Of a DNA stretch of 64,000 nucleotides, positions 26,579 to 34,604 are shown piece by piece (the first letter of the stretch is position 1; each line of letters starts with the position of its first letter). The position numbers and the translations under genes were made by a program. The stretch lies in the NCBI RefSeq assembly GCF_007644035.1, contig NZ_VMTV02000512.1, forward strand, positions 62,001-126,000, written 5' to 3'. The notes below the pieces were generated by a model that saw nothing but the letters and a program-made list of their open reading frames with translations, was not told the origin of the DNA and searched no databases. The stretch comes from Vogesella mureinivorans (GTDB lineage: Bacteria > Pseudomonadota > Gammaproteobacteria > Burkholderiales > Chromobacteriaceae).

Positions 26579-27037
26579 TTAACGTGGTTTGTTATGGCTG
26601 GCTACCTCGGGTTTGAATGCCTTCACCAGACGATTCCAGCTATTAATGGCATTGACCGCAATGGTCAGATCCACCACGGCCTGCTCGCCTAGCGTTGCTT
26701 TTGCATCGTGAAAGTGCTGATCCTCAATACGTTGACCGGACGTCACTAACTCGGCCCAGCCCAGTGCTGCACGTTCCGTGGAACTGTATATCGGCATATC
26801 GCGCCAAGCGCTCAAGCCTATCATGCGCGTGTAACTTTCTCCGCCCTCGTGTGCCTCATTGCTGTGGAGGTCAAGACAAAACGCACACTGGTTAATCTGT
26901 GAAACCCGCAGCTTGACCAGCTCCCAGACCGCAAGCGTCAGCGTGTCTGACCGTGCAAACTGTTCATGCAGGTAGCTTTCTTGCGCCATCAGGATCTTCA
27001 TGGCCGGTGTGGCGAAGGCAAAGTAGTCGATACGCAT
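26579..27037 (-). CDS. Carboxymuconolactone decarboxylase / AhpD-like family protein
   Basis: A 152-residue all-helical protein. The redox motif CAFC at C51-C54, followed by LDLHSNEA, is the alkylhydroperoxidase AhpD-like signature, with a downstream histidine as proton relay. Such proteins act as peroxide-reducing or peroxidase-associated disulfide enzymes. It is followed by the AraC regulator on the same strand, a common pairing in horizontally moved stress cassettes. Confidence 0.87.
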   Translation of the reverse strand: MRIDYFAFATPAMKILMAQESYLHEQFARSDTLTLAVWELVKLRVSQINQCAFCLDLHSNEAHEGGESYTRMIGLSAWRDMPIYSSTERAALGWAELVTSGQRIEDQHFHDAKATLGEQAVVDLTIAVNAINSWNRLVKAFKPEVASHNKPR

Positions 27038-27136
27038 GGTGGTGGTTCCCTGTGAGTAGAGACGCCAGCTTACTTAGGCGTGCCGACCCGCTCTTGAATA
27101 AAACCGACATGGCGTGCCGGTTTTCAGGGCCGTAGG

Positions 27137-27247
27137 TTGGGCTGAATGAAATGAAGCCCAACGTTTACCGCGATTCGCAATAAATTCCGCGCAGGATGAG
27201 ACAATGTTCGGCTCGGTAAACGCTGGGCTTCGCTGCGCTCAACCCAA
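27137..27247. repeat. MITE-like imperfect inverted repeat element
   Basis: The left arm (27137-27170) begins TTGGGCTGAATGAAATGAAG and ends CGTTTACCG. The right arm (27214-27247) is its near-complement, from CGGTAAACGCTGGGC to CAACCCAA. The left arm also folds on itself (TTGGGCT...AGCCCAA). This family of palindromes is widespread in proteobacterial intergenic DNA. It lies between the unknown gene and the AhpD-like gene, in the lower-GC patch. Confidence 0.75.
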
Positions 27248-27284
27248 GCTGCCATGCCGGTGGCCACGCCACGCTTTGCCCACC

Positions 27285-27794
27285 CTACTTGCTATCGGCG
27301 TCTTCTTCAAAAATCAGAAAGCCTTCTCCATCATAAGCACCCACGATCATCATGGTGTTGCCTTGGCGTAAGTGCGCCAGTGCAAAGAAAAGCCAGGGGA
27401 CGCAGTTTTCGGCTACGGCTGTGATCAGCGTTTGCTTCAGAAGTCGCACACCCGAATAAAGGTAGTAGATATCACCGTCTATCAGATGGGCGGGTAAGTC
27501 GGCTTCGCCAATGTCCAGATAAGGTTCCCGAACCAGTAGCTCGGTGACGTGCCGTGCCTGCAGGTAATCGGCGAGCATGGCGGTGCCGTCATCTGCTGAA
27601 GAGCCGCTGCCGTTAGTAAAACTGCCATCCGGTAGTGGCTGTCCGTTTATGCTGGTGATCCGCAGTGAAGCGTAAGAACAAGGGCTTACCGGTAGGCTGA
27701 AGTCTGCCGCAAGCGCCTCAAGGTATGCGATGGCGGCGGTTCTTGCCTGGCCATGCATCAGGGGGATGACGCGATGTTGAGAGCTGGGTGCCAT
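27285..27794 (-). CDS. Protein of unknown function
   Basis: A 169-residue soluble protein, start ATG at 27794 with an excellent GAAGGA site five bases upstream; an in-frame TTG lies six codons earlier. I recognise no domain. Visible features are a serine/glycine-rich stretch (FTNGSGSSADDGTAMLADYL near 68-87), DGDIYYLYSGVRLLKQTL, and an acidic C-terminus ending EEDADSK. The composition is less GC-biased than core genes. It could be an immunity-type or other accessory protein, but nothing in the sequence establishes this. Confidence 0.6.
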   Translation of the reverse strand: MAPSSQHRVIPLMHGQARTAAIAYLEALAADFSLPVSPCSYASLRITSINGQPLPDGSFTNGSGSSADDGTAMLADYLQARHVTELLVREPYLDIGEADLPAHLIDGDIYYLYSGVRLLKQTLITAVAENCVPWLFFALAHLRQGNTMMIVGAYDGEGFLIFEEDADSK

Positions 27795-27876
27795 TCGGTT
27801 TCCTTCATACAAGACGGTATCTACGTCTAGTTATCCGTTTGATGATAAGGCAAATGCCATACGGGCAAAACGCTTT

Positions 27877-27886
27877 GCGGCCAACC
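27877..27886 (-). repeat. GGTTGGCCGC word, intergenic copy
   Basis: Copy of the repeated word (AAGGTTGGCCGCA in full on the minus strand) between the unknown gene and the ynfA-type gene. It fits the 13-base consensus exactly. Confidence 0.75.
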
Positions 27887-28004
27887 TTGCTTTACACCCC
27901 ATCTCGCGCCCATCACACCGGCCGTGGCATCATAAAACCCGCCGCACCCGCACATCCCTGAACCACTGCCCACTCCCACGCGGCCTACCCAAACGAAAGC
28001 CCCC

Positions 28005-28331
28005 ATGCGTACCTTTGCCCTGTTTGTTGTGACCGCGCTGGCCGAGATCATTGGCTGCTATTTGCCGTGGCTGTGGCTGAAGCAGGGGGCGTCGGCCTGG
28101 CTGCTGCTGCCGGCGGCCGCCAGCCTGGCGCTGTTTGCCTGGCTGCTGACACTGCACCCGGACGCGTCTGGCCGCATCTACGCGGCGTATGGCGGGGTGT
28201 ACGTGAGCGTGGCGCTGTTGTGGCTATGGGCGGTGGATGGCGTGCGGCCAACCCTGTGGGATGCTGGCGGTGTAGCGCTATGTCTGGCAGGTATGCTGGT
28301 GATCATGCTGGCACCGCGTACTGCAGGGTAG
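28005..28331 (+). CDS. YnfA family (UPF0060) membrane protein
   Basis: A 108-residue inner-membrane protein of four helices: [20 protein letters not shown], then [20 protein letters not shown], then [20 protein letters not shown], then [13 protein letters not shown]. These motifs are diagnostic of YnfA, a small-multidrug-resistance-like efflux family. It contains one GGTTGGCCGC word (28245-28254, minus orientation). A promoter within the 190-base upstream gap is likely but not distinct. Confidence 0.92.
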   Translation: MRTFALFVVTALAEIIGCYLPWLWLKQGASAWLLLPAAASLALFAWLLTLHPDASGRIYAAYGGVYVSVALLWLWAVDGVRPTLWDAGGVALCLAGMLVIMLAPRTAG

Positions 28332-28390
28332 GGCTGTTCTTTCCGCGCGGGAGCGGCTAGTATTTCTATAAATATTCCGCTCGTCTTGCC

Positions 28391-28903
28391 ATGCGTATCG
28401 AAGCCGCCAGCGTGCTGCACAGCCACGCTTACCCCGCGTATTTCCAGCAGTGCCGTGCCGATGGCTGCGAGCACTACCGCCATAGCCAGGCCACGCCTGC
28501 GGTGTTTTACCAGCAGGTGCTGGACCATGCCGCCGGCCGCCACCTGCCGCCGGGCTACGTGCCTACGCAGACCTGGTTTGCGCTGGACGAGGGCGGTGAC
28601 ATTCTGGGCGCCATCCGCCTGCGCCTGGGCAGCACGCCGTTTATCCTGGACCAATGCGGCCATATCGGTTACGAGGTGCGCCCGGCGGCGCGTGGCCTGG
28701 GGGTGGCGGGCTGCCTGCTGGCGTACGTGCAGCAGCACGGGTCGCCGCAGTTGGATGGTGGCTGGCTGATTACTTGTGCCGATGACAATAGCGCGTCGCA
28801 GCGGGTGATCAGCCGCGCCGGCGGCGTACTACTGACCGCCACGGCGCAGGGGCAGGGCGAGGCGTGGCTGCGCTACTATCATCTGCCGTCGCGCCGGTAT
28901 TGA
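28391..28903 (+). CDS. GNAT family N-acetyltransferase
   Basis: A 170-residue protein with the acetyl-CoA binding A motif in HIGYEVRPAARGLGVAGCLL (arginine/glycine loop RGLGVA) and a preceding TWFALDEGGDILGAIRLRLG beta hairpin. The B-motif region has CADDNSASQRVISRAGG. The pattern is that of small-molecule or amino-acid acetyltransferases, but the substrate is unknown. It follows the ynfA-type gene by 59 bases on the same strand. Confidence 0.87.
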   Translation: MRIEAASVLHSHAYPAYFQQCRADGCEHYRHSQATPAVFYQQVLDHAAGRHLPPGYVPTQTWFALDEGGDILGAIRLRLGSTPFILDQCGHIGYEVRPAARGLGVAGCLLAYVQQHGSPQLDGGWLITCADDNSASQRVISRAGGVLLTATAQGQGEAWLRYYHLPSRRY

Positions 28904-28978
28904 AACAGCCGTACCGGTGGGCAAAAAATCGTGTAAAATCCGCGCCTTCCGTTCTGTTTTGCCCGTCTTGCGGCTGTC

Positions 28979-29569
28979 ATGTCCACCATTACCGACCTCA
29001 ATTACCTGAAGATCGTGCTGGAAACCGCCCTGCTTACCGCGCAGGAACCGTTAACCGTGGGCCAGCTGAAAAAGCTGTTCACCGAAGACGTGAAAGCGGC
29101 CTTGATCAATGACATCCTGGACGAGGTGCAGCAAAACTGGAAAGGCCGCGGGGTAGAGCTGGTCAAGCTGGCTTCTGGCTGGCGCTTTCGCGCGCGCGCC
29201 GAATTTACCCCGTACCTGGCCCGGCTTACGCCGGAAAAGCCGCCGCGTTATTCGCGTGCGGTCATGGAAACACTGGCCATCATCGCCTATAAACAGCCGG
29301 TTACCCGTGGCGATATCGAAGCCATACGCGGTGTATCGGTGTCTACCAGTGTGATGCAGACCCTGCTGGAGCGGGGCTGGATCGAAGTCATCGGGCACAA
29401 AGACGTGCCCGGACGCCCGGGGCTATACGCCAGCACGCACAAGTTTCTCGACGACCTCGGGTTTCATACCCTGCGTGATTTGCCGCCATTGGCCGAGCTG
29501 TCCACCTTGGTGGTCAGCGAGCCGGCGCCACCGGACGAAGAGCCCCTCGCTGATGAGGCGCCCCAATAA
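28979..29569 (+). CDS. scpB: Segregation and condensation protein B
   Basis: A 196-residue protein with two winged-helix domains that binds ScpA in the SMC complex. The family core [20 protein letters not shown], then [20 protein letters not shown] and [19 protein letters not shown], are all present. The tail after residue 170 is acidic and proline-rich. It precedes rluB, an order (scpB-rluB) common to many bacteria. Confidence 0.95.
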   Translation: MSTITDLNYLKIVLETALLTAQEPLTVGQLKKLFTEDVKAALINDILDEVQQNWKGRGVELVKLASGWRFRARAEFTPYLARLTPEKPPRYSRAVMETLAIIAYKQPVTRGDIEAIRGVSVSTSVMQTLLERGWIEVIGHKDVPGRPGLYASTHKFLDDLGFHTLRDLPPLAELSTLVVSEPAPPDEEPLADEAPQ

Positions 29570-29670
29570 GCGCATCGCCCACACCGGCCCCGCCGGGCAA
29601 GGCCATGCCGGGAAGGCAGTACTCAGCCTGCGCATGCAGCTGCCTTCCGCACAGCTAAACAGGAAACACC

Positions 29671-30939
29671 ATGTCTAAAGGACAACGCAATACCTCCCGC
29701 CAACCCGTGGCCCGCGTACGTGGCCAGGAAAGCGGCCAACCCCGCCAGCCCGATATGGGCCGCAGCGGTGGCGGCAGCAAGCCGTCCGGCCGTGGCAAAC
29801 CCACCGGCAATTTTCTGACCCCGCGCAACGCCCCGGCCGCGCCGCAGGGCAAACCGGCCCCGGCTGCGCGCCGCGATGCCGCGCCGATCAACCCGGAAGG
29901 CCGCCGCGCCCCGGTAAACTACGATACCCGCCGCGCTGCGCCAGTACGTGGCGAGGCCGCGCTGCAGCACGAGCGCCGCTTTGGCAATAAAAACGCCGCC
30001 ATGCCGGCCTCCGACGCCCCGCAGCCAGAATTCGGCAAGGCCCGCCGCGAAGGCCCGGCCCCGAAAGTACAGCGCGCCAAAAAGCTGGCACTGCGTGCGC
30101 CGAAGCAGGAAATCGTGGACCGCTCCGCCCGCCTGCGCGAAACCCGCGTGGATTACAGCAAGATCGAGCCGATCCGCCTGCAAAAAGCGTTGGCCGCGTC
30201 CGGTGTGGGCTCGCGCCGTGAAATGGAAGAGTGGATCGAAGCCGGCTTTATCACGGTAAACGGCAAAAAAGCCGCGCTGGGTGACAAGGTTGGCCCGCAA
30301 GACCGCGTGACGGCCAAAGGCAACCCGATCAAGCTGAAGTGGGCCGACCGCCTGCCACGCGTGATCATGTACCACAAGCAGGAAGGCGAAATCGTTACCC
30401 GTGACGACCCGGAAGGCCGCGTGACCGTGTTCGACCGCCTGCCGCAAGCCAAATCCAGCCGCTGGGTTGCCATCGGCCGCCTGGACGTGAACACCTCTGG
30501 CCTGCTGCTGATTACCACCAGCGGCGAGCTGGCCAACCGCATGATGCATCCTAGCTTCGAGTTTGACCGCGAGTACTCGGTACGCGTGCTGGGCGAGCTG
30601 ACCCGCGAGCAGATGCAGGAAATGACCAAGGGCGTCGAGCTGGAAGACGGCCCGGCGGTGTTCCAGCGCGTGAGCGAAAAGGGTGGCGCGGAAGAGGGTG
30701 CCAACCGCTGGTACAACGTGGTGATCCGCGAAGGCCGCAACCGCGAAGTGCGCCGCATGTTCGAACACTTCGGCCTCACCGTAAGCCGCCTGATCCGCGT
30801 GCGTTTTGGTAACATCGGCCTGCCCCCGCGCCTGAAGCGTGGCCAGTACTATGAGCTGAACGAGGCGGAAGTAGCAGCGGTCATGAAATGGGCGGGCCTG
30901 ACGGCAACCGGCCAGGCTAAAACCGGCAAGCGCGACTAG
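29671..30939 (+). CDS. rluB: 23S rRNA pseudouridine synthase, RluB type
   Basis: A 422-residue enzyme that makes a pseudouridine in domain V of 23S rRNA (E. coli position 2605). The N-terminal 160 residues are a basic, proline/alanine-rich disordered extension, much longer than in E. coli. Then come the S4 domain (RLQKALAASGVGSRREMEEW) and the catalytic domain with the aspartate in AIGRLDVNTSGLLLITT and the later REGRNREVRRMFEHFGL motif. A terminator follows at 30953-30985. One GGTTGGCCGC word sits in the extension (29732-29741). Confidence 0.93.
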   Translation: MSKGQRNTSRQPVARVRGQESGQPRQPDMGRSGGGSKPSGRGKPTGNFLTPRNAPAAPQGKPAPAARRDAAPINPEGRRAPVNYDTRRAAPVRGEAALQHERRFGNKNAAMPASDAPQPEFGKARREGPAPKVQRAKKLALRAPKQEIVDRSARLRETRVDYSKIEPIRLQKALAASGVGSRREMEEWIEAGFITVNGKKAALGDKVGPQDRVTAKGNPIKLKWADRLPRVIMYHKQEGEIVTRDDPEGRVTVFDRLPQAKSSRWVAIGRLDVNTSGLLLITTSGELANRMMHPSFEFDREYSVRVLGELTREQMQEMTKGVELEDGPAVFQRVSEKGGAEEGANRWYNVVIREGRNREVRRMFEHFGLTVSRLIRVRFGNIGLPPRLKRGQYYELNEAEVAAVMKWAGLTATGQAKTGKRD

Positions 30940-30952
30940 ACATCACGCTGAT

Positions 30953-30985
30953 AACGCCTCCGCTGTTGCGGGGGCGTTTTGTTTT
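30953..30985 (+). terminator. Intrinsic terminator after rluB
   Basis: AACGCCTCCGC (30953-30963) pairs with GCGGGGGCGTT (30968-30978), with one T-G wobble, around TGTT. T-rich bases follow, including TTTTGTTTTT. It separates rluB from greB. Confidence 0.9.
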
Positions 30986-31000
30986 TGTAACGAGGTAACC

Positions 31001-31561
31001 ATGAGCAAGGCCTTTACCCGAGAGCAGGACGAAGACGCCGACGACGATCTGCCGGCAGAGCAGCGCCTGCCTGCGTCTACCAAGAACTACATTACCCCCG
31101 CTGGCTGGGAGCGCCTGCGCCAGGAGCTGAACCAGCTGGTAAAGCACGAGCGCCCGCACATGACCCAGGTGGTGAACTGGGCGGCCAGCAACGGCGACCG
31201 CTCGGAAAACGGCGACTACCTGTACGGCAAACGCCGCCTGCGCGAGATCGACCGCCGCATCCGCTTTCTGACCAAGCGGCTGGAGATCGCCGAAGTGGTG
31301 GACCCGGAACGGCGCGAAGCCACCGACCAGGTGTTTTTCTCGGCCACGGTGGATATCCTGCGCGGCAATGGCAGCGAGCAGACGCTCAGCATTGTGGGGG
31401 TAGACGAGATCGACCTGGCGCGCGGCCATATCAGCTGGATTTCACCCATCGCCCGCGTACTGCTGAAAGCGCGGGAGGGCGATAGCGTGTATTTTCGCGG
31501 GCCGGATGGCGAGGAGGAGATCGAGATTCTGGCGGTGCGCTACCAGCGCATCGGGGAGTAG
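31001..31561 (+). CDS. greB: Transcription elongation factor GreB
   Basis: A 186-residue Gre factor that rescues backtracked RNA polymerase. The N-terminal coiled coil contains YITPAGWERLRQELNQLVKH and SENGDYLYGKRRLREIDRRI, with the acidic tip residues D and E that stimulate cleavage. The C-terminal domain has the FKBP-like IVGVDEIDLARGHISWISPI block. The GreB-type sequence YGKRRLREID distinguishes it from GreA. It has its own upstream terminator, so it is probably transcribed separately. Confidence 0.95.
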   Translation: MSKAFTREQDEDADDDLPAEQRLPASTKNYITPAGWERLRQELNQLVKHERPHMTQVVNWAASNGDRSENGDYLYGKRRLREIDRRIRFLTKRLEIAEVVDPERREATDQVFFSATVDILRGNGSEQTLSIVGVDEIDLARGHISWISPIARVLLKAREGDSVYFRGPDGEEEIEILAVRYQRIGE

Positions 31562-31632
31562 GGCGCTGTCTATTGTATGCAGTGGTGGGGGGCGTGCAGG
31601 GTGGCTGGCGCAGTAGCCAGCGTGTTGGCCGC

Positions 31633-32070
31633 TCAGCTCTGCGGGCGGGCCATGACCTGGTTCACCTTTAGCCAGCCTTCGGTGGCCTGCTGGCCGGCTT
31701 CGCCAAAGGCTTGCAGCAGCAGGCGCGCCTGCTCGCGGTGCAGCGCTTCTTCCAGCTTGCGGCCTTCTTCGGTCAGGCGCAGCTCTTTCACGCGCTTGTC
31801 GTGCTCGGCGGTACCTGCCTCGACCAGGTCCATTTCCATCAGCTGGCGCAGCGGAATATTGATGGCCTGTTTGGTCACGCCCAGACAGGCCAGCAGGTCT
31901 TTTACCGATAGCCCGGGGTGCAGGGCCACAAAGAACAGAATGCGGTGGTGTACGCGCGCCAGGCCACGTTTGGCCAGCATTTCGTCCGGCTTGTCGGTAA
32001 AGGCCTGATAGGCATGAAAAAACGCCTTCATCGCATCGCGTAACAATGTGTTTGTGGGGGTGGAATTCAT
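31633..32070 (-). CDS. MarR-family transcriptional regulator
   Basis: A 145-residue winged-helix regulator. The recognition region is GLSVKDLLACLGVTKQAINI, followed by the wing EMDLVEAGTAEHDKRVKELR with the conserved D-R pair. ATG at 32070 starts the family-like N-terminus (NTLLRDAMKAFFHAYQAF). It is divergent from the PLP aminotransferase gene, with a perfect palindrome in the shared promoter region, so it most likely represses that gene and itself. The ligand is unknown. Confidence 0.9.
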   Translation of the reverse strand: MNSTPTNTLLRDAMKAFFHAYQAFTDKPDEMLAKRGLARVHHRILFFVALHPGLSVKDLLACLGVTKQAINIPLRQLMEMDLVEAGTAEHDKRVKELRLTEEGRKLEEALHREQARLLLQAFGEAGQQATEGWLKVNQVMARPQS

Positions 32071-32101
32071 GTTGACGTGCTCGTCACAAAGCGTTAATTT
32101 G

Positions 32102-32116
32102 GTCAAACAATTTGAC
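32102..32116. promoter_or_regulatory. Palindromic operator candidate in the MarR/aminotransferase divergent promoter
   Basis: GTCAAACAATTTGAC is a perfect inverted repeat (6-bp arms, 3-base centre), midway between the two divergent starts. MarR proteins bind such short palindromes between divergent genes. It is AT-rich in a GC-rich surrounding, as promoters here are. Confidence 0.65.
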
Positions 32117-32150
32117 GTAAAAACAATACGTGTCTGCCAAGGAGAGTAAC

Positions 32151-33302
32151 ATGTTTTCAGAACGCATCGAACGCCTGTCCGGCTCGCTGATCCGCGAGAT
32201 TCTCGCCGCTGCACAGCGCCCGGAGGTGATTTCGTTTGCCGGTGGCCTGCCTGCGGCAGACTGTTTGCCCAAGCTGGATTTCAGTGGCGTACCGCCACAC
32301 TTGGCGCAGTACGGCACCAGCGAAGGCGAGCCGGAATTCCGCGCTGCCATCGTGCAGGAGCTGGCGCGTATCGGCTTGGATATCGATGCCTCGCAGGTCT
32401 TGGTGCTGTCCGGCAGCCAGCAGGCGCTGGACCTGGCCGCCAAGCTGTTTATCGACCCGCACACCCCGGTGATTACCGAAGGCCCGACCTACCTGGCCGC
32501 CCTGCAGGTATTCAAGCTGTTTGGTGCCGACATCACCACCGTACAGCAAGAGCAGGGCCAGCTGCCGCCGGCCAAGCTGGCCGAGGCCATTGCCGCCAGC
32601 CAGGCCAAGCTGGCCTACCTGATTCCGTCGTTCCAGAACCCGTCTGGTGCGTGCTATAGCGAAGAAACCCGCCGCGGCCTGGCCGAGGTGATCGATGCGG
32701 CCAACATGCCGGTGATCGAGGACGACCCGTACCGTGCGCTGTCTTACGATGGCGAAGCCCCGCGCCCGCTGGTAACGCACCTGAAAAAAGCGCCGTGGAT
32801 CTACTGTGGCTCCTTCTCCAAGACGCTGGCCCCGGGCCTGCGCATTGGCTACATGGTGGCCTCGCCCGAGCTGATGCCTTACCTGCTGAAGCTGAAACAG
32901 GCCGCCGATCTGCACACCAACCGCCTGGGCCAGTGGTTCAACACCCAGTGGCTGAACAGCGGTGACTACGTGGGCCACCTGAAAGAGCTGCAGCAAAGCT
33001 ACAAGGTTGGCCGCGATGCCATGCAAACCGCGCTGGAAACCCACTTTGCCGACCTGGCCGACTGGCTGATACCGCAAGGCGGCCTGTTCTTCTGGCTGAA
33101 GCTGAAGCAGCCACGCGACACCCGCCCGCTGCTGAAAGTGGCGCTGGAAGAAAACAACGTAGCCTTCATGCCGGGCGAGGCGTTTTATGCCCAGCCGGAA
33201 GAGGGCATCGGCCACCTGCGCCTGAACTTCAGCCATGCCTCGCCAGAGCGCATCGAAGAAGGCATCAAGCGCCTGGCCGGCGTGATTCGCGCCGCGCAGT
33301 AA
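32151..33302 (+). CDS. PLP-dependent aminotransferase, class I/II (2-aminoadipate transaminase-like)
   Basis: A 383-residue fold-type I aminotransferase. The PLP-binding lysine is K224 in GSFSKTLAPGLRIGY. The FAGGLPAADCLP entry motif and the IPSFQNPSGACYS segment mark the LysN/2-aminoadipate-like group that also includes free-standing relatives of MocR. ATG at 32151 has a strong AAGGAGAG site. It is under the divergent MarR regulator. It contains one GGTTGGCCGC word (33005-33014). The physiological amino donor is not predictable. Confidence 0.9.
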   Translation: MFSERIERLSGSLIREILAAAQRPEVISFAGGLPAADCLPKLDFSGVPPHLAQYGTSEGEPEFRAAIVQELARIGLDIDASQVLVLSGSQQALDLAAKLFIDPHTPVITEGPTYLAALQVFKLFGADITTVQQEQGQLPPAKLAEAIAASQAKLAYLIPSFQNPSGACYSEETRRGLAEVIDAANMPVIEDDPYRALSYDGEAPRPLVTHLKKAPWIYCGSFSKTLAPGLRIGYMVASPELMPYLLKLKQAADLHTNRLGQWFNTQWLNSGDYVGHLKELQQSYKVGRDAMQTALETHFADLADWLIPQGGLFFWLKLKQPRDTRPLLKVALEENNVAFMPGEAFYAQPEEGIGHLRLNFSHASPERIEEGIKRLAGVIRAAQ

Positions 33303-33319
33303 GTGCTTGGCAGGGTAAG

Positions 33320-33378
33320 GTTGGCCGCGGCCAACTAGCCATGCAACAAGGCCGCCAGGCATGCCTGGCGGCCTTGTG
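33320..33378. terminator. Tandem perfect palindromes between the aminotransferase gene and oxyR
   Basis: Two structures lie in the convergent gap. The first is a 16-bp palindrome GTTGGCCGCGGCCAAC (33321-33336), which contains the repeated word fused with its complement. The second is a 32-bp perfect palindrome at 33347-33378 (half-site ACAAGGCCGCCAGGCA). The second is a very stable loopless hairpin with no T-run, and it may end transcription in both directions with help from rho. Confidence 0.7.
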
Positions 33379-33402
33379 TCATCTGGACCTGCGTAGTAGC
33401 AA

Positions 33403-34341
33403 TCAGGCGCTGATGGCGTTGTCTTCCAGCATGGTGACGCCTGGCAGACCGGAGCGGAAGACCGCTTGCTGCAGTGTCTCGATGGCTTTTTTGCGGAAGA
33501 ACTGGCGGCGGGTGACCAGCAGTACCCGGCGTTGCGGGGCCGGTGCCTGGAACGGGATCACCGACAGCAAGCCCTCGTCCGCAGGGCTGACCGACGTAGC
33601 GGGTAGTACCGTCACACCCATGCCGCTGGCCACCATGTGACGGATGGTGTTCAGCGAGCTGCCTTGCACGGTGGAGGCCAGGCTGTTGGCCTGATATTGC
33701 TTGCTGGCCACTTCGCTGCAGGCTTGCAGTACCTGGTCGCGGAAGCAGTTGCCTTGCGATAGCAGCAGCACACTTTCCTCGCGCAGGTCGTCGGCCTGGA
33801 TGCGCTCGCGCTTTTCCCACGGGTGGCCCTTGGGTGTGGCCACCATGAAGGGCTCGTCGTACAGCGCGTAGGCTTCGGTACCGGGCTCGTCAAACGGGTC
33901 GGCCACGATGATGGCGTCCACCTCGCCGCGCTTGAGCATTTCAGCCAGCCGCGCGGTGTAGTGTTCTTCCAGGATCAGTGGCATGTCCGGCGCCAGAATG
34001 CGCAGTGCCGGGATAAGGCGCGGCAGCAGGTAGGGGCTGATGGTAAAAATCACCCCCAGCTTCAGCGGGCCGGCCAGCTCGTTCTGGTGCTCGCCGGCCA
34101 GGCGTTTTACCGTGTCGGCTTCTTCCAGTACGCGCTGCGACTGTTCGATGATGCGCTCGCCGATTTCGGTGACAGATACCTCTTGCCCGCCGCGCTCAAA
34201 CAGCGTCACGCCCAGCTCGTCTTCCAGCTTCTTGATGGCAATGGACAGCGTGGGCTGGCTGACAAAGCAGCTTTGCGCCGCGCGGCCAAAGTGGCGCTCG
34301 CGCGCCACTGCCACGATATAACGCAGTTCGGTGAGGGTCAT
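33403..34341 (-). CDS. oxyR: Hydrogen peroxide-sensing regulator OxyR
   Basis: A 312-residue LysR-type regulator with an N-terminal winged helix (TLTELRYIVAVARERHFGRA). The two redox cysteines of OxyR are at exactly positions C199 and C208 in QGNCFRDQVLQACSE, as in E. coli, so the peroxide switch is intact. It lies two bases after minE in the minCDE cluster. In Neisseria gonorrhoeae oxyR is likewise part of the min cluster, so this linkage supports a Neisseriales origin. Confidence 0.95.
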   Translation of the reverse strand: MTLTELRYIVAVARERHFGRAAQSCFVSQPTLSIAIKKLEDELGVTLFERGGQEVSVTEIGERIIEQSQRVLEEADTVKRLAGEHQNELAGPLKLGVIFTISPYLLPRLIPALRILAPDMPLILEEHYTARLAEMLKRGEVDAIIVADPFDEPGTEAYALYDEPFMVATPKGHPWEKRERIQADDLREESVLLLSQGNCFRDQVLQACSEVASKQYQANSLASTVQGSSLNTIRHMVASGMGVTVLPATSVSPADEGLLSVIPFQAPAPQRRVLLVTRRQFFRKKAIETLQQAVFRSGLPGVTMLEDNAISA

Positions 34342-34343
34342 GA

Positions 34344-34601
34344 TTAGCGCTGGTGTTCCGGCAGCACGATATTGACTTCCAGTACCTCGAAGTCGTCCTG
34401 GCGTTCTACTTGTACCTTGATATCGTCCAGGTTGACCGAGACATACTTGGAGATCACCTCCATCAGCTCGCGTTGCAGCGCGGGCAGGTAGTCGGGTGCG
34501 CTACGGCCATTGCGCTCGTGCGCCAGGATGATTTGCAGGCGCTCGCGGGCAATGGAAGCGGTTTTCTGGCGTTTGCCAAAAATCATATCGATCAGGGACA
34601 T
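34344..34601 (-). CDS. minE: Cell division topological specificity factor MinE
   Basis: An 85-residue protein that drives MinD release and the pole-to-pole oscillation. The anti-MinCD region is [15 protein letters not shown], preceded by the membrane-binding N-terminus [12 protein letters not shown]. The C-terminal topological domain carries [20 protein letters not shown]. Length and sequence are typical. It is three bases after minD. Confidence 0.96.
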   Translation of the reverse strand: MSLIDMIFGKRQKTASIARERLQIILAHERNGRSAPDYLPALQRELMEVISKYVSVNLDDIKVQVERQDDFEVLEVNIVLPEHQR

Positions 34602-34604
34602 GGC

